Below are positions 1 to 11,498 of a stretch of 64,000 nucleotides of DNA, one piece after another. The stretch comes from Ostrinia nubilalis (taxonomy: Eukaryota > Arthropoda > Insecta > Lepidoptera > Crambidae). Every line of letters begins with the position of its first letter. Within the stretch, counting starts at the first letter, position 1. The DNA lies in contig NC_087092.1 in the NCBI RefSeq assembly GCF_963855985.1, positions 3,410,001-3,474,000 on the forward strand, written 5' to 3'. The translations under genes were made by a program, and so were the position numbers. The notes under the pieces were generated by a model that saw nothing but the letters and a program-made list of their open reading frames with translations, did not search any database and was not told the DNA's origin.

Positions 1-167
1 GCTTACCTTTTTAACTTGATTAATTTGTCATACAAACTTTATTACACAAGGGACAAACTGGGTGAGCATACTTTTCTTTTGTTTATTTGTCATACAAACT
101 TATTAGTGGACGGCCAAGTTTCAGAAACCTGTGTTTATGGTAAACTTGTTTCACACTAGTCATAAAC

Positions 168-333
168 AGTTTATGAACAAATGTTGCCTAATGAACACAT
201 TGCTTTATGCTAAAGCCACGTATTCATTAAGCCATGTATTTATTAGGCAACATTTTTTTGGTACCTATGTTTATGAACAGTTTATAAACAGTGTTTATTA
301 ATAAATGTTGCCTAATGAATACATGGCTTTATG
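168..333. repeat. inverted/direct repeat cluster (TGTTGCCTAATGAA)
   Basis: The motif AAATGTTGCCTAATGAA occurs near 180-196 and 302-318 in direct orientation. Its reverse complement (TTATTAGGCAACATT) lies near 240-254, with TTTATGAACA motifs around it. This looks like a short palindromic element plus a partial second copy. No target duplication could be fixed. Confidence 0.5.
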
Positions 334-337
334 GTTC

Positions 338-493
338 TTGCAACTTACGAAGGCGAGTGAGCTTTACTTATGTGTGTACGTGTACACATGATAGTGTAAT
401 GTCATGTAATGTACCTATATGAAATTTTTTTGAGAAATGAACAGTTAGCGAGCCACCACACATGTAAAGCTCACTCGCCTTCGTGAATTGCAA
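338..493. mobile_element. MITE-like element with ~30 bp inverted ends
   Basis: The left end TTGCAACTTACGAAGGCGAG continues to GAGCTTTAC. The right end is its near-perfect reverse complement (GTAAAGCTCACTCGCCTTCG to 493). The 156 bp interior is AT-rich with no reading frame, which suits a nonautonomous DNA transposon. The superfamily is unknown because no clear target duplication is visible. Confidence 0.7.
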
Positions 494-971
494 CAACTAT
501 ACAAAAGGGACATACTTGACCTTCACTAGTTGGGATTTTATTGGCATTCCAGCTGTCGTTCCATACACAGGAGTTACAGAAGCGGTGGAAACGAGACGAA
601 TCGTCCCGAAACTTTATACAGCAGTACAGCAACATACAAAACGTTAACAAACCACTGGTTTGTCAACAATGCCACATCAATCCTCTTCATTTGGAATCCT
701 CACAAGGAACTGTTATTAAATTAGATGTCTGGCTTACGCAGATGCAATGTAATAAACAAGTTTTTATGTACATAAGTTTCTTCCCAAATATCGTTGAATA
801 CCTAATTTATTGCTGTTTTTAGTGATCTTATCTTTATTGGTTTCAAATCTACATAGTGTGTAAGCGGGTCCAATTACGCTTTTAACTTTTCCTACGAAAA
901 AACTTGGCTCGTGTAGCCAGAATCTGTGTAGATTATTGATTAGAAAACGAGAGATGGGAATAGAAGAATAA

Positions 972-1115
972 CACCCGTATTCACAAACGATACTTGCTTA
1001 AGTGAAGCAGCAAATCTAACGCACAGCGTTGTATAAAACTCTGTCTTGGTTCGTGTGTGACCCTGTACATCCACGCTCACTGTGGACCTCATAGTAATAT
1101 TTGTGAATACGGGCG
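972..1115. mobile_element. PIF/Harbinger-type MITE, copy 1
   Basis: This 144 bp palindromic element begins CACCCGTATTCACAAAC and ends TTTGTGAATACGGGCG. It is flanked on both sides by TAA (969-971 and 1116-1118). Two more copies lie at 8966-9109 and 21693-21838, each also flanked by TAA. A 3 bp TWA/TTA-type duplication is the known signature of PIF/Harbinger elements. Confidence 0.85.
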
Positions 1116-1208
1116 TAAGAAAGAGTAAAAGTAAGAGAGTGTAAGAGTGAAGACTGGGCCAAAAATGTGGTAAATAAAGTCCTAAATTACTGTTTTACTT
1201 CCTACCAG

Positions 1209-2192
1209 GTCTGTTCCTCCTTACCTCGGCTGGATATCATACCTGTCCTGGTTCCGGTACGGCAACGAAGCGCTGCTGGTCAACCAGTGGTCAGGCGTGG
1301 AGACCATCGCTTGCACCAGGGAGAACTTCACGTGCCCTGCATCAGGGCAGGTCGTGTTGGAGACTCTTAGCTTCTCTGAGGTAAGTCATAGATTAAAGTT
1401 TTGTATTTCAATGACAAGGTGATACCAAACTTTCAGTTAGCATGGCATGTAATGATGTAATACCGCAACGAATAATAAAATACTTTTCTTGAATGGTGAC
1501 TGTTGAACATGACGTATTTTTTGGTCGCTAATAGTAATGAATATGTATTAATATTAAGTTATATTATAACTTAAATGTATACTTTATTAATACATCAATT
1601 AAAATATATAGTTATTGTGCGTGCAATTAATAAAGACTGTCGTCTTTTCAGTTCATTTATACGAATAAACACTGAATTTTGATGGCCTATTTTTATAGTA
1701 TTAGAATAACTTTAGTCAAATAATCATTTAGTCTCTTCCACTACAGCAGCACGCCTTCTCTAACTTACCAGAGGCAAAAGTAAAGAGATAAAGAGTCAAT
1801 ATACAGAACCCATGATGTACGACTAACATATTTCTTAGAACATTGTTACTAACTCTACTAATATAGTCTCTTAAGTTCAAATTGTTACTAACCAAACTAT
1901 GGACTGCTTTTGTCTGAAAATAAATGATTTTTATTTTATTTTATTTTATTTAAAAGGGTTACAATTAAATAGTACTTTCAATTACTTATAAATAAAAGTC
2001 TTGTACCGTTTGTTTGTGTGCAATAAAGATTTTAAATAAAACAAATAAACATAATTTGCATTGTCTCAATGTATTTATCTTTGTCCTCAGGATGACTTCA
2101 AAATGGACGTCGTCAACATGGTGCTGCTCTTCATCGGGTTCCGACTACTGGCGTACATCGCGCTTCTGATGCGTGCGCGCCGGGCCAAGTAA
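1209..2192 (+). CDS. w: white, ABCG half-transporter: last two exons only
   Basis: Two exons are seen: 1209-1380 (acceptor CCTACCAG, donor GTAAGT) and 2091-2192 (acceptor TTGTCCTCAG, stop TAA 2190-2192). The first base of 1209 completes a codon begun upstream. The first exon reads [20 protein letters not shown] and on through a [12 protein letters not shown] segment, matching the extracellular loop before the last helix of White. The final exon encodes the last transmembrane helix and a basic tail (RARRAK). White is the common subunit of eye-pigment transporters: it pairs with Scarlet for ommochrome precursors and with Brown-type partners for pteridines, at pigment-granule membranes. The NBD exons lie upstream of the window. 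Scarlet follows about 9.3 kb downstream on the same strand. Confidence 0.93.
1381..2090 (+). other. last intron of white
   Basis: This 710 bp AT-rich intron is bounded by GTAAGT and TTGTCCTCAG. It holds a TTTTA/TTTTATT run near 1926-1951 and nothing else I can identify. Confidence 0.85.
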
Positions 2193-2328
2193 TCTTTTGT
2201 TTATAATAAGCCTAATCAAATATTTAAAGGATAATTTGTGGACTTTTAACAATATATGAAAAGTTATTAAAGGAGATTTTGTGAACTTTTAACTAGAAAC
2301 AAAAGAAGACGGTTCAATCTGCAAATAT

Positions 2329-2446
2329 AATAAATTGAAGGCGTGGCTTACGTAGTAGATGACGTATGAAGTGTTTTTAATTTTTTATAATACCTACATT
2401 TATAATTTTACGCTGAAACGTTGCTGATATTATGCTATAAAATAAA
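2329..2446 (+). terminator. candidate poly(A) signals of white
   Basis: AATAAA hexamers at 2329-2334 and 2441-2446 lie 137 and 249 bp past the white stop codon. Either could be used. No transcript evidence is available. Confidence 0.5.
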
Positions 2447-2942
2447 TACAATAATAATTATTATAGCCATGTTATTTTTTTTGTTTTATCGATGGTGGAA
2501 GTATCAATTAATGTAAGGGACATTTTGGCCAAAATGAGTTATATATACCAACGGATTCAGAATTTTCGGCTCTATCGATTGGTATACTTGAAATGTTGAT
2601 ATCTTTAAAAAAATGTCCCTTACCTTAAACATTTTTAGTCGTCTGAATACGACTTTTGGGGAAATAAATGATTTAAAGGACGTAAATTCCTTTTAATAAT
2701 ACAATTCAGCCCTTACCCTAAACTGTTGGTTTTAACTTTTGAACTCATTGAACCTTACTTCATTTTAAACTTTTTGATTTATCATAATTAGGCCCTTACG
2801 TTAATATGCTTATAGGATATCAATTACTTTTTTTGGTGGTGATATGCATTTAATGCCTCCCACTCCTACTACACTTATGAACACTAAGTTGTCTTGTCTC
2901 TATCTTTTTTCTGTTCATTTTTACGCAGTTTGGTTTTTGACC

Positions 2943-4344
2943 GAGGGGCTGAAGGCTCTTCAGAAGCTGTTCAATTCCGTCATCCTCGAAGGAAAAACGC
3001 CTACGGTATGGCACAGAAGTGTGGTGATACTCTTCTTCAAAAAAGGCGACAAAACCTTGTTGAAGAATTATAGACCCATCTCACTTCTGAGCCATGTCTA
3101 CAAGCTGTTTTCAAGAGTCATTACGAATCGTCTCGCTCGTAAGCTCGATGACTTCCAGCCTCTCAAACAAGCCGGTTTCCGAAAAGGCTTTAGTACACCA
3201 CATACATACGCCACGGCAGATTATACAGAAGACCGAGGAGTATAGTCAGTCACTTTGCCTGGCGTTTGTGGACTATGAGAAAGCTTCGATCGAGACCTGG
3301 GCAGTACCTACTACAGTTTCTCCAACGGTGTCAAATTGACTATATCGATACATCGAAGTGTTGAAAGGCTTGTACGAAAACGCCACAATGTCGTTCCGTC
3401 TTCAGGATTAAGACTCGAAACCAGTTGCAGCAGCAGACAGGGGGAACTGAAAATTCCGAAACTGTTCACCACCTGGAGAACTGCTTCTGAACTGGAACGG
3501 ATTCGGCATAAATATCAACGGTGAGTAAATAACCCACCTTCGATTCGCACTCTAAAGGTTGGATACTCTACACTCGGCAGTTGTTGACAATTATATATAC
3601 CTAGTACAAACAGTCCAGTTAGGCTGGTTATAGTGTCACGCGGACCGTCCAGTGCGGATCCGCTCCACACAGCCGATCTGTAAACTGTTCGAGGAAGCAT
3701 TTTAGAGTAATGCGGTCCGCAGGAATCGCTCGCTCCCTAGCAGTTCATACAGATTGGCTGTGCGGAGCGATCCGCACTGACGATCCGCGTGACACTAAAA
3801 CCAGCCTTAGGTAGGTCCAACTTCGAGGAAGAGGTCAATCGTCGAATCCAACTCGGCTGGCAACGTTCAGGAAGCTTCGCGATATTCTTACGTCTGAAAT
3901 ATCGCACTGTCTCAAGACAAAAGTCTTTGATAACTTATGGATCTGAGACGTGGTCGCTTACTGTGGGCCCCATAAGAAGACTCAAGGTCAAAGGCGATGG
4001 AGCGTGCTATGCTCGTAGTGATTGAACCAGAAATGACGTGATCCGCAGGAGAACCAAAGTGACTGACATAGTCCGCAGAATCGCTAAAATCAAGTGGCAG
4101 TGAGTGGAGCTCGTAACTTGCAAAGCTGATGGCCGCAGGGGCAGAAAAATTCTTGAGTGGCGACCACGAGCTGGAAGACGTAATGTGCTGCAGACCTCCA
4201 CTAGGTCGACCGACGATCTGGTGAAGATTTGTAGGAGGTGCCTGGATGCGGGCGGCGCAGGACCGGTTGTTGTGGAAATCCTTGGGGGAAGACCTTTGTC
4301 CAGCAGTGGACGTCATTCGGCTAAAACGAACGAACGATGATTGA
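2943..4344 (+). pseudogene. RTE-clade LINE remnant (reverse transcriptase to C-terminus)
   Basis: Frames that shift between positions encode recognisable pieces of an RTE LINE polyprotein. They are, in order, an RT start with KKGDKTLLKNYRPISLLSHV, an AGFRKGFST block, a LAFVDYEKA block (3250-3290), a SSRQGELKIPKLFTT-like block, and LLEWN/GININ remnants near 3490-3525. After an inserted MITE come SNFEEEVNRRIQLGW (about 3820), YGSETWSLT (3940-3965) and the C-terminal domain RRGRKILEWRPRAGRRNVLQ, ending with the PLSSSGRH tail. Stops and frameshifts are frequent and the catalytic FADD block is gone. The element is dead. Short tails of the same family recur at 15089, 17790, 23583, 23940, 27184 and 42520. 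Confidence 0.88.
3622..3806. mobile_element. MITE with TTA target duplication, inside the RTE remnant
   Basis: The 185 bp element starts GGCTGGTTATAGTGTCACGC and ends with the near reverse complement GCGTGACACTAAAACCAGCC. TTA lies on both sides (3619-3621 and 3807-3809). RTE coding remnants lie on either side, so it inserted into the LINE copy. The 3 bp TTA suits PIF/Harbinger. The ends differ from those of the TAA-flanked MITE at 972. Confidence 0.8.
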
Positions 4345-4912
4345 AAAAAAAACCTAACTGCGTAAAAATGAACAGAAAAAGATAGAAACAAGACAACTTG
4401 TTCACAAATGCAGACGTACGCATCATCAGTGACTAAATGTTTTGTTGGTGATGTGTATTTGATGCCTCCAACTGCATTTGTGAACACTAAGTTGTCTTGT
4501 TTCTATCTCTTATCTTCGTTTTGTTAATGAAAACTCGAATGCAACCTCTACTTACATCAGGTTTCAATGTTAAAATTGTCAAGTTACAATAATATTACTG
4601 TCGTATTTATTCTTAAATGTACCTTACAACATACATGACATTCCATACTGTGAAATTTCAACATTGTAAGGTACAGTCAAGCTCGTTTCTTTAATGTAAG
4701 GGACATGCTATCTTTTAAACTACCCGTTTTTCGAAAATTTGGCGTTTATATTATGAAAGAACAGAAAATTCTAAGAAACTTTGCCATAGAAACTATTTAA
4801 ATCGTAACATCACATAAAAAGATATTGAGGTATAAAGAAAAAAAAAATCGTTTTTTGGCTCTCCTGAAAAGTCGTGTTTTGTCCCTTACAGTAATTGATA
4901 TTTCCACCATCG

Positions 4913-7017
4913 TTATATCATATATTTTTTATGTGTTCATTTTATATTTTATCAAACCATAGTAATTATTATTTACCATATTATTTACTTAGTACAAGAT
5001 TTGTGCCTCTATTTTTAAAGAATGTATTACAAATAAGTAGTTTAAGTGTTATATTAATAAATGAATTTCTACTGAATGATTTTATATTGCAGTTTTAATT
5101 AATGTAATATCAATATCTATAATCCTTTAAAAACAACATAAACATTTAAAACCTTATCAAAGTTCAGGAAAAACAAAAACAGGTTGTAGATGAAATACGT
5201 ATTTTTTTATTCATATTAACATTTTAGGTCATGTAAGATTAAGAAACAATGTTAGATAAATTTTTTCCTACTTGTATTAAGGTAAGTGCCCCCTACTTCG
5301 GTATATTAAGGCTCTTACGACTTTAACATTTTATTTAAAAATAACCAAGCATGATATCAGTATGAAAGCTTTTGTTTGCTAAACTTTGGTCTTTTGACAG
5401 TAAGTTAATACATAATTTATAGTTATATAGTTTGAACTTTTTTTTATATTAATTGTTCTGCGGACCTCTTGTTTGGATCCTGTTTCGTGACAAAATTTTG
5501 CTCTGTTTCTAAGTTCGTGAACTCATGTCCCCTATTTCGGTATAAGGTTTTATGCATCCTTAGGATATTTGAATAATGATTAAGGGTTTAATAAATTTAA
5601 AAACGATAATAAAAATTTAGAATAAAATAATTATGTGAAATTGACGATATTACTTACCTGAAATATTCATAAGAAATAATGTGAGTCTAGTATAATATTT
5701 TGATTTGTTATTTCTAACAATATGTGAAAATATTTACATAACCATTAGAAATGTAGGGGGGGGAACTTACACCCCCCCCCCTTCGTACCCATAAAATTTT
5801 GATTTGTTATTTCTAGCGATATGTGAAAATATTTATATAACCATTAGAAATGTGGGGGGGGACTTACCCCCCCCCCCCCCCTTCGTACCCCTAAAATTTT
5901 GATTTGTAACCCCCTCCCTTCTCCCCATAATCCCACCCCTGGAGCTGTTTCAAGTGGCGGTAGCCCCCCCCCCTGAAAATAAACCCCAGATACGCCAATG
6001 ACTCATAATAAAAAGTAAGTAATTAATTAATTTCTTAGGTAGGTAAGTATTAAAAACTAAAAAATATGTCGATTTCTTTGATGGTATGTGTCATAAAAGT
6101 ACCTAAGACCATACATTTATATATCACGAACTTGGAAAAAAGTAACAATAATACGGTTCCTTGTTTCGTGATACTGATTATTCCAAATTCCCCAAGTAAA
6201 ATTCATGGATTATTGTTAAAATGTGTCAATTAACTATTTATCTATCCCATATACAATACAAATAAACAAAGATAAATAAAACAAATCGAAATAAAAACAA
6301 AATTATGCTGGTACTACTTATGCTAATTTATCTTAAAATTGGTCATATATGTGAACTTCAAACTCGTGTCATATAAATTCTAGTGAACAAAACATATACC
6401 GAATTTAGGTCATGAGAAACTTAAATAAATGCATTATTTGTTTCATAACTTACATTTAAATTATCATAAATAATTATTTAAAAACCAAGCATCAAAATGT
6501 TATCCATAATATCCTTGAATCGGTAGTGTCACGAAATAGGGGACACCCGAAAAATAATATGTACGCTATTTCGTGAGTCAATTAATCGAAATTTTAAAGG
6601 AATTCTACGTTTTCATATAACTTTTTTCTATGCCAAATCAATTGTCAAGGAACACATGAAACCACTATTACAAGTTTTATTTAAATGGACGTTCCCTCGC
6701 CTTTTTATAAGCTTAAGAAGTTGGAGCGCTAACCTTACGGTGAGAGCAACCTTTGCACGTCGCACGGCTGTTTTTGGCTCTCTGAGAGTTTGAAGCTTCG
6801 TATTGCTCTCATTTTTGGCGCTACAATGTTGGTACTTAGTTTTTTAGATAGCTTAAATAATAGAGTTTTTGTAGTAATGAAGAATTTTTATAAATAATAT
6901 TCCATTTGCTTATTATTTGAGTTAGAAAAAAAACTTACGAACTTACGTACTATCACGAACTAGTAGCCGTTTACCTTAGTCAATATTTGCGATTTGCAAG
7001 AAGTAAATAAGTACATA
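4913..7017. other. intergenic, AT-rich, no gene seen
   Basis: I see no supportable coding exon. The stretch contains the homopolymer-rich tandem duplication at 5700-5900 and a likely hAT-type remnant (AGTGGCGGTAG followed by a C run, then GATACGCCAATG) at about 5960-6000. The rest is low-complexity AT-rich sequence. Confidence 0.6.
5700..5898. repeat. tandem duplication of a ~100 bp unit with G-run and C-run
   Basis: Two adjacent units both read GATTTGTTATTTCTA..., ATATGTGAAAATATTTA, CCATTAGAAATGT, then a G run, ACTTAC, a C run and CTTCGTACCC. The facing G and C runs could pair to form a hairpin in each unit. A third partial start follows (AAAATTTTGATTTGTAA). Confidence 0.8.
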
Positions 7018-7497
7018 TGTTACGGTTAATGTGATAAATTGAAAATTATGAATAATCGCCGGTTATTATGAATAATTACCGACAGGCTTGGTAAAAGTGA
7101 TAAATTAATCACATTTATCAGTGATTATTTCATAATGTAACCTTAATACTAACAAACACCATAAAAGAGAACACCGGCTCGTGTACAGCGCTCATGTACA
7201 GCCTCACATTTTGAACGTTTTGATATCATATATTAATATAATTTGGCAAAATGAGTTTGGAATGTTTATTGCTTAACATTACTTTGCCATAATGCCTATA
7301 ACACATTGTTTTGATTTAAAGTGAAAAATAGGTTAGGGTGCGGCGGGGGTGGCCCTTGGGCCACCCCTAAGCCGCCTATTTAGTTTATACACACTAAAAT
7401 GATCTCATATTAATCACATTTACCAAATCATGCGGTAATTATTCATAATAACCGGCGATTATTCATAATTTTCACATTTATCACTTTGACCGTAACA
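7018..7497. mobile_element. 480 bp element with ~65 bp terminal inverted repeats
   Basis: The left end (TGTTACGGTTAATGTGATAA ... AATAATCGCCGGTTATTATG) is mirrored at the right end (CATAATAACCGGCGATTATT ... CACTTTGACCGTAACA). ACATAT flanks both sides, giving a 4-6 bp duplication depending on where the ends are drawn. A GC-rich hairpin (GGGGTGGCCC/GGGCCACCCC) sits near 7345-7370. There is no reading frame, so it is a nonautonomous DNA transposon. Confidence 0.78.
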
Positions 7498-8672
7498 CAT
7501 ATACAAAATAGGTATTTTTGTCTGTTGATTGTTTGATAATTGTCTTGCTTTTATTCAGTGTTCAAAATATTGACTTTCACTGACAATGCGATAAGATTAC
7601 TATAAAAAATCTTACAAATGACTTGTTTTTGTGCCCGTACCTGTAACATTGATTCAGTCAGTGGGTAATCGTCCGATAAACTTGTCTAACATTAAAATAA
7701 TTGTTTTATTGTCAATAAAAAAAAATGTAACCTGTATTTTATAGCATTATTATCGATGAGGTCAAACTACAATCTATATTTTATGACCTCTATTATAGAA
7801 TTCTATTTAATCTTTTGTTTATGTGCCATCATTTACATAAAACATGGTCAAGTCTCATTAAATAATTCCTGAGATTTTTAAATATAGACCTCATAAATAA
7901 GTTCATGAGTTAGTAACTTAAAAATAACTTGGACGATATCCAATAAAAATACCATTGCGATAACTTTAAAGAAAATTACAATCAAACAGTCACACAGATT
8001 TCCCTGAAAAGTTGCCGTATTGAAATCCTTTTTCCTTCGATTGAAAAAAAAATTCTTATAGGTAACTAATTTCTTTGCATACGCCAATCTCCATTCTGAA
8101 TTAGTCTGGAAAAATATGAAGAAAATTGCACTCAACAATGAGATTTTCCTGAAAGTTTTCCTTCTAAAATCAATATTTTGTCCTTTTCCCTCTTATAGCA
8201 TTCAAAAACAAGAATGAGACAGCAAGCAGTCGCACAGCATGCTGCGGAAGCAGCATTGCTCGTTGACCCGACTTTGCGCGGTGTAGTATGTAATATCCAC
8301 ACGTGGCGCTCATAGTGTCATAGGGTTGGCACAAGTGGAGTCACTTGGGCTCAAAATAAATAAAAGCACAATGGGCACAGTTCCAGCTACCCTCGGCTGC
8401 TATCCTATTGTCGCTCATATCTTCTCGTTCTATCGCAAAGAATTTACGAAAATCTTGTAGAACCTATCCTACTTGTAATTAAGTAGGTATTATGATGTCA
8501 ATCACCGAAATTATCCCATGTTTTTATAAAAATCGTGTATCTAATTATTAAGACATGGAATTAATTATCGTGGCCTCGAAGTAATTTTTGTATTGTCTTC
8601 TGGTCATGAACGCGATACAGTCCAAGTCCTACACGCTTTATAGCTAATTTAGGTATTTGTATGCTATTTCTA

Positions 8673-8770
8673 CTGGTGTCCCATAATTTAGCACGTCATC
8701 ACACTGACATCAGATGTAGTTGAGCCTAAGACATATCCAACAAGAGACGTGCTAATTTTGGGACATCCTG
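8673..8770. mobile_element. small mariner-type MITE
   Basis: The 98 bp element has ends CTGGTGTCCCATAATTTAGC and GCTAATTTTGGGACATCCTG, which are reverse complements with few mismatches, and TA on both sides (8671-8672, 8771-8772). TA duplication and GTCCCA-type ends fit Tc1/mariner. Confidence 0.7.
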
Positions 8771-8965
8771 TATGCATTGGTGACAAAAGTTAAAATTCAA
8801 AAGGCGACTCCAAAACACTGCAGCCCTACTGTCCACCGAAGCCTCGCAACACAGCCGTCACATCGCTTCCCGTTCACGCCGATCGCGCCGGCCTATTTGT
8901 GCTTATGAGATTACGCTCCGAAACTCGGAGGATTATTGACAGTTGATAGTACACCACAAAACTAA

Positions 8966-9109
8966 CGCCCGTATTCACAAACATTACTATGAGGTCTCAC
9001 AGTGCGCGTGGACGCACAGGGTGACATGAACCAATCACAGAGCCCTATTCAACGCTGTACGTTCGATTTGCTGCTTCACATAAGCAAGGATCGTTTGTGA
9101 ATACGGGCG
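8966..9109. mobile_element. PIF/Harbinger-type MITE, copy 2
   Basis: It has the same ends as the copy at 972 (CGCCCGTATTCACAAA ... TTTGTGAATACGGGCG), is 144 bp long, and is flanked by TAA at 8963-8965 and 9110-9112. The interior (GTGCGCGTGGACGCACAGGG) is shared with the copy at 21693. Confidence 0.87.
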
Positions 9110-9308
9110 TAAGTGAGGTAACAGAGGTATTAATTAGTGAAGCGAAGGTCTAGGGCAGGCTGTTGGCCGATTATGATGATGTAAGGAAAGCCTTAGGATT
9201 ACTGGATAGTGGATACTAAGTTGATAGATAAAAACAAACCTAGTAAGCTTTCGAGCTCAAGACTAAATGTGAATGAATGTCTGACAGCAGGTAACTCAGT
9301 AAGTAGTC

Positions 9309-9430
9309 GGCCTAGGATTCGCGCCACGATAAACTTTTATAGAGGCTTATCGATTTTACCTACTTGATAAGCCCATACATTTGTCGTCTAAAATCACCGA
9401 TAAGATTTTATCACGGCGCGCATCCTAGAT
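9309..9430. repeat. palindromic repeat, GATGCGCGCC family (diverged copy)
   Basis: Ends GGCCTAGGATTCGCGCCACG and CACGGCGCGCATCCTAG are imperfect reverse complements around a TTATCGATTTTA centre. The same family occurs as two adjacent copies at 14874-15088. Confidence 0.6.
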
Positions 9431-10040
9431 TCGTTCTCTGTATCTACGGTAATGTTTCTAGGACAAGTAGGTAATTAAGACTTTATTAATGAAAATTTTA
9501 AAGTGATTCACTAATTGATTTTCTGAGTGACGAAAAACACCACGTAACTTTGACCTGTAGTAACTGATAAAAATCTTGATTTCCATCTCTATGTTGCCTC
9601 ATGTTGCGCAACGTATCTTCGTTGCGGTAGGAATTCAAGGCTTCTCATGATAAAAACACCAACCCACATAATTAGCATAAAAACTTTTAGAGTATTTTAG
9701 GAAGACCGGTTTCTGATGTCGGTTAATATTCGGTTCTAAAACTATTACCAAAGCGATAAAACCGTTTTCTGTCATTCAGAAGTTATGTTACCAAATATTT
9801 TTTCAATGTTCCAAGGGTGTTGAACTCTACTTTTAAGGCAATAAAATATACCAAATATCTAAGTACAAAATACAGTAAGATTTTAATAGCATTTGAGTTG
9901 ACAGCCTATACACTAAAGGTTGCAGATCAAGAGCTAGTTTAGCTTAATCTAAAGAGCTGACGCAGTTTCCCACAGTGTTTGTATACTTTGCAGTTCGCAC
10001 ACACAACTATGGAAAACTGAAATAAACTAAACTAAACTTA

Positions 10041-10082
10041 CCTCTTGCTCTACCACCCTAACCTCTTGCTCTACCACCCTAA
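10041..10082 (+). repeat. two tandem 21 bp units
   Basis: CCTCTTGCTCTACCACCCTAA occurs twice in a row without change. Confidence 0.9.
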
Positions 10083-10759
10083 AAGGGTTGCAGATTTCAG
10101 ACACTCTAAACTTCTAAACTCTACTCAAAATTTATTTGACAGTTATTATTGTCCTAATTAATTTTGAAATGATCGACACGGTGCATGCTGTCTTCAGATA
10201 TCGGAGCGAATATTACCTTCTACTTACCGCGTACTCGTATAATGCCCTTTAAATTCGTACCCAAGTAAGTAAACTACTTTTGTTGGAAAAATAGGTTAAT
10301 ATTGTTCCAAATTCCAATTTGACACACGCTGTTTTGGTGCACAAGGAACGTGATCGCGAAACTAGAATAGTAGGTGTATTTGCAAATCAAAAAAACAATC
10401 AGTCATCTTGTACAAATGAGGAAGGTTTTTAAGCTCAATAAACATAACTAAGCCGACTTGAAATGTATGCAAAATTATTCAAATAAACTATAATTTGATA
10501 AAAATAGTGACTGTTTTATGATATAATTTGATATTTATTTCATAAATTATTATTCCAATCTATTTATAGTCTACACCTGAGTAGTAGTGGGTGCATAGTA
10601 ACAAAGGTTGTGGTTATTCGTGGCTCTTTTGGGTTTTTTTTAACTTTGATCACCTGTTATTAAGAGGCTGTCACATTAAAACACGGTAAAAAGATACACT
10701 GTCTAAAAGTAGCTACAGTAAAAAATACAATAGGCTAGTACTATACATTCAGTTATAAC

Positions 10760-10880
10760 AATTTTGTAAAGTTTCGTCAAAATCCGTTCAGTAGTTTTTG
10801 CGTGAAAGAGTAACAAACATGTTAACATCCAGACATCTAAACATCAATACAAACTTTAGTAGATCCATACAATAATATTT
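10760..10880 (+). repeat. dispersed lepidopteran repeat tail
   Basis: AAAATCCGTTCAGTAGTTTT followed by GCGTGAAAGAGTAACAAACA matches a tail common in lepidopteran interspersed repeats. A variant (AAAATTGGTTCTGTGGTTTA, AGCGTGAAAGCGAGACAGAC) occurs at 22999-23055. The parent element is not identified. Confidence 0.55.
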
Positions 10881-11498
10881 GTATGTAGTAGTACTTAAAA
10901 AAATACTGTTCGCGGCTTGAACCATTCGTGATTTTTCACTTGGAAAATTCAATGGGCTCATCTCATAGTATCAGTCCAACAAATTCAATCTCAAGACATT
11001 TTGCATGTCGGACTCTTAAATACGAATCCTATATCTATTCCATTAACAGATCCTAATACATATTGTAATTTTAATTTAATTCTAAAAGGCGTCTCACTTT
11101 ATCATTTTAATAAGCCTCATTAAATATTTTAATTTACAATGGTAGGCATCAGGCCTGAATTTAATGAGGTATAAATCACCATTCACACTAGTAGCTGTGC
11201 TAGTAGTCTGATTATATTTGACTTTATAATGTCATTAAAACTATTAAAATTACTTCAGCTTTCGTAAAAGACTGGTTTTCCGACTGCTCATCTAATACAA
11301 AGGTATTCAATAGCGATGTTTGTTTATCACTCTCTCGCCATGTGTGCTGTCCTTTTCTACGCGTAATGTCAAAACGCGGTTGATGCAGCCGTAGACGGTC
11401 GCGCGTAGGCTCACAGTTTCTAGCGCCTTCGTCCGCACTCGAAAATGTTACCAAAAAGTTCGTGAACTTTTTTTTATTCACAAGTTTTACGCGGGAAA

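Larger units (their letters stand above)
1..1208 (+). other. intron of white (5' end cut by window)
   Basis: This stretch precedes the acceptor of the penultimate white exon. I see no sequence matching the preceding white exon, so it is read as intron. It contains three inverted-repeat structures listed separately. The short open frames at 530-822 match nothing I recognise and have no convincing splice context. Confidence 0.6.
2890..4402. repeat. inverted repeat flanking the RTE fragment
   Basis: The sequence at about 2890-2942 (TTGTCTTG..CTATCTTTTT..TGTTCATTTTTACGCAGTT) recurs as its reverse complement at about 4345-4402, directly bracketing the RTE remnant. The right arm also begins a 130 bp palindrome (4378-4509: AGATAGAAACAAGACAACTT ... 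AAGTTGTCTTGTTTCTATCT). The RTE piece therefore appears to sit inside, or to have been captured by, an inverted-repeat element. Confidence 0.6.
2490..4912. mobile_element. 2.4 kb composite element with CGATGGTGG...GTAAGGGACA inverted ends
   Basis: The first about 33 bases (2490-2522: CGATGGTGGAAGTATCAATT, then AATGTAAGGGACA) recur as the reverse complement at 4880-4912 with few changes. The GTAAGGGACA motif occurs four times: forward at 2513 and 4696, reverse at 2624-2633 and 4880-4889. Each end is therefore itself a small palindrome (2513-2633 and 4696-4889). Between them lie an RTE LINE fragment and further inverted repeats. Either one large nonautonomous transposon with compound ends, or two related MITEs flanking unrelated DNA, would explain this. 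The 23 bp of matching sequence outside the motif favours the first. Confidence 0.6.
9431..11498. other. intergenic / scarlet 5' flank
   Basis: No coding exon is supported. It contains a 21 bp tandem repeat at 10041-10082 and a dispersed-repeat tail at about 10760-10880. The scarlet promoter must lie near the 3' end of this stretch or further upstream. I see no convincing TATA box or initiator. Confidence 0.5.
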
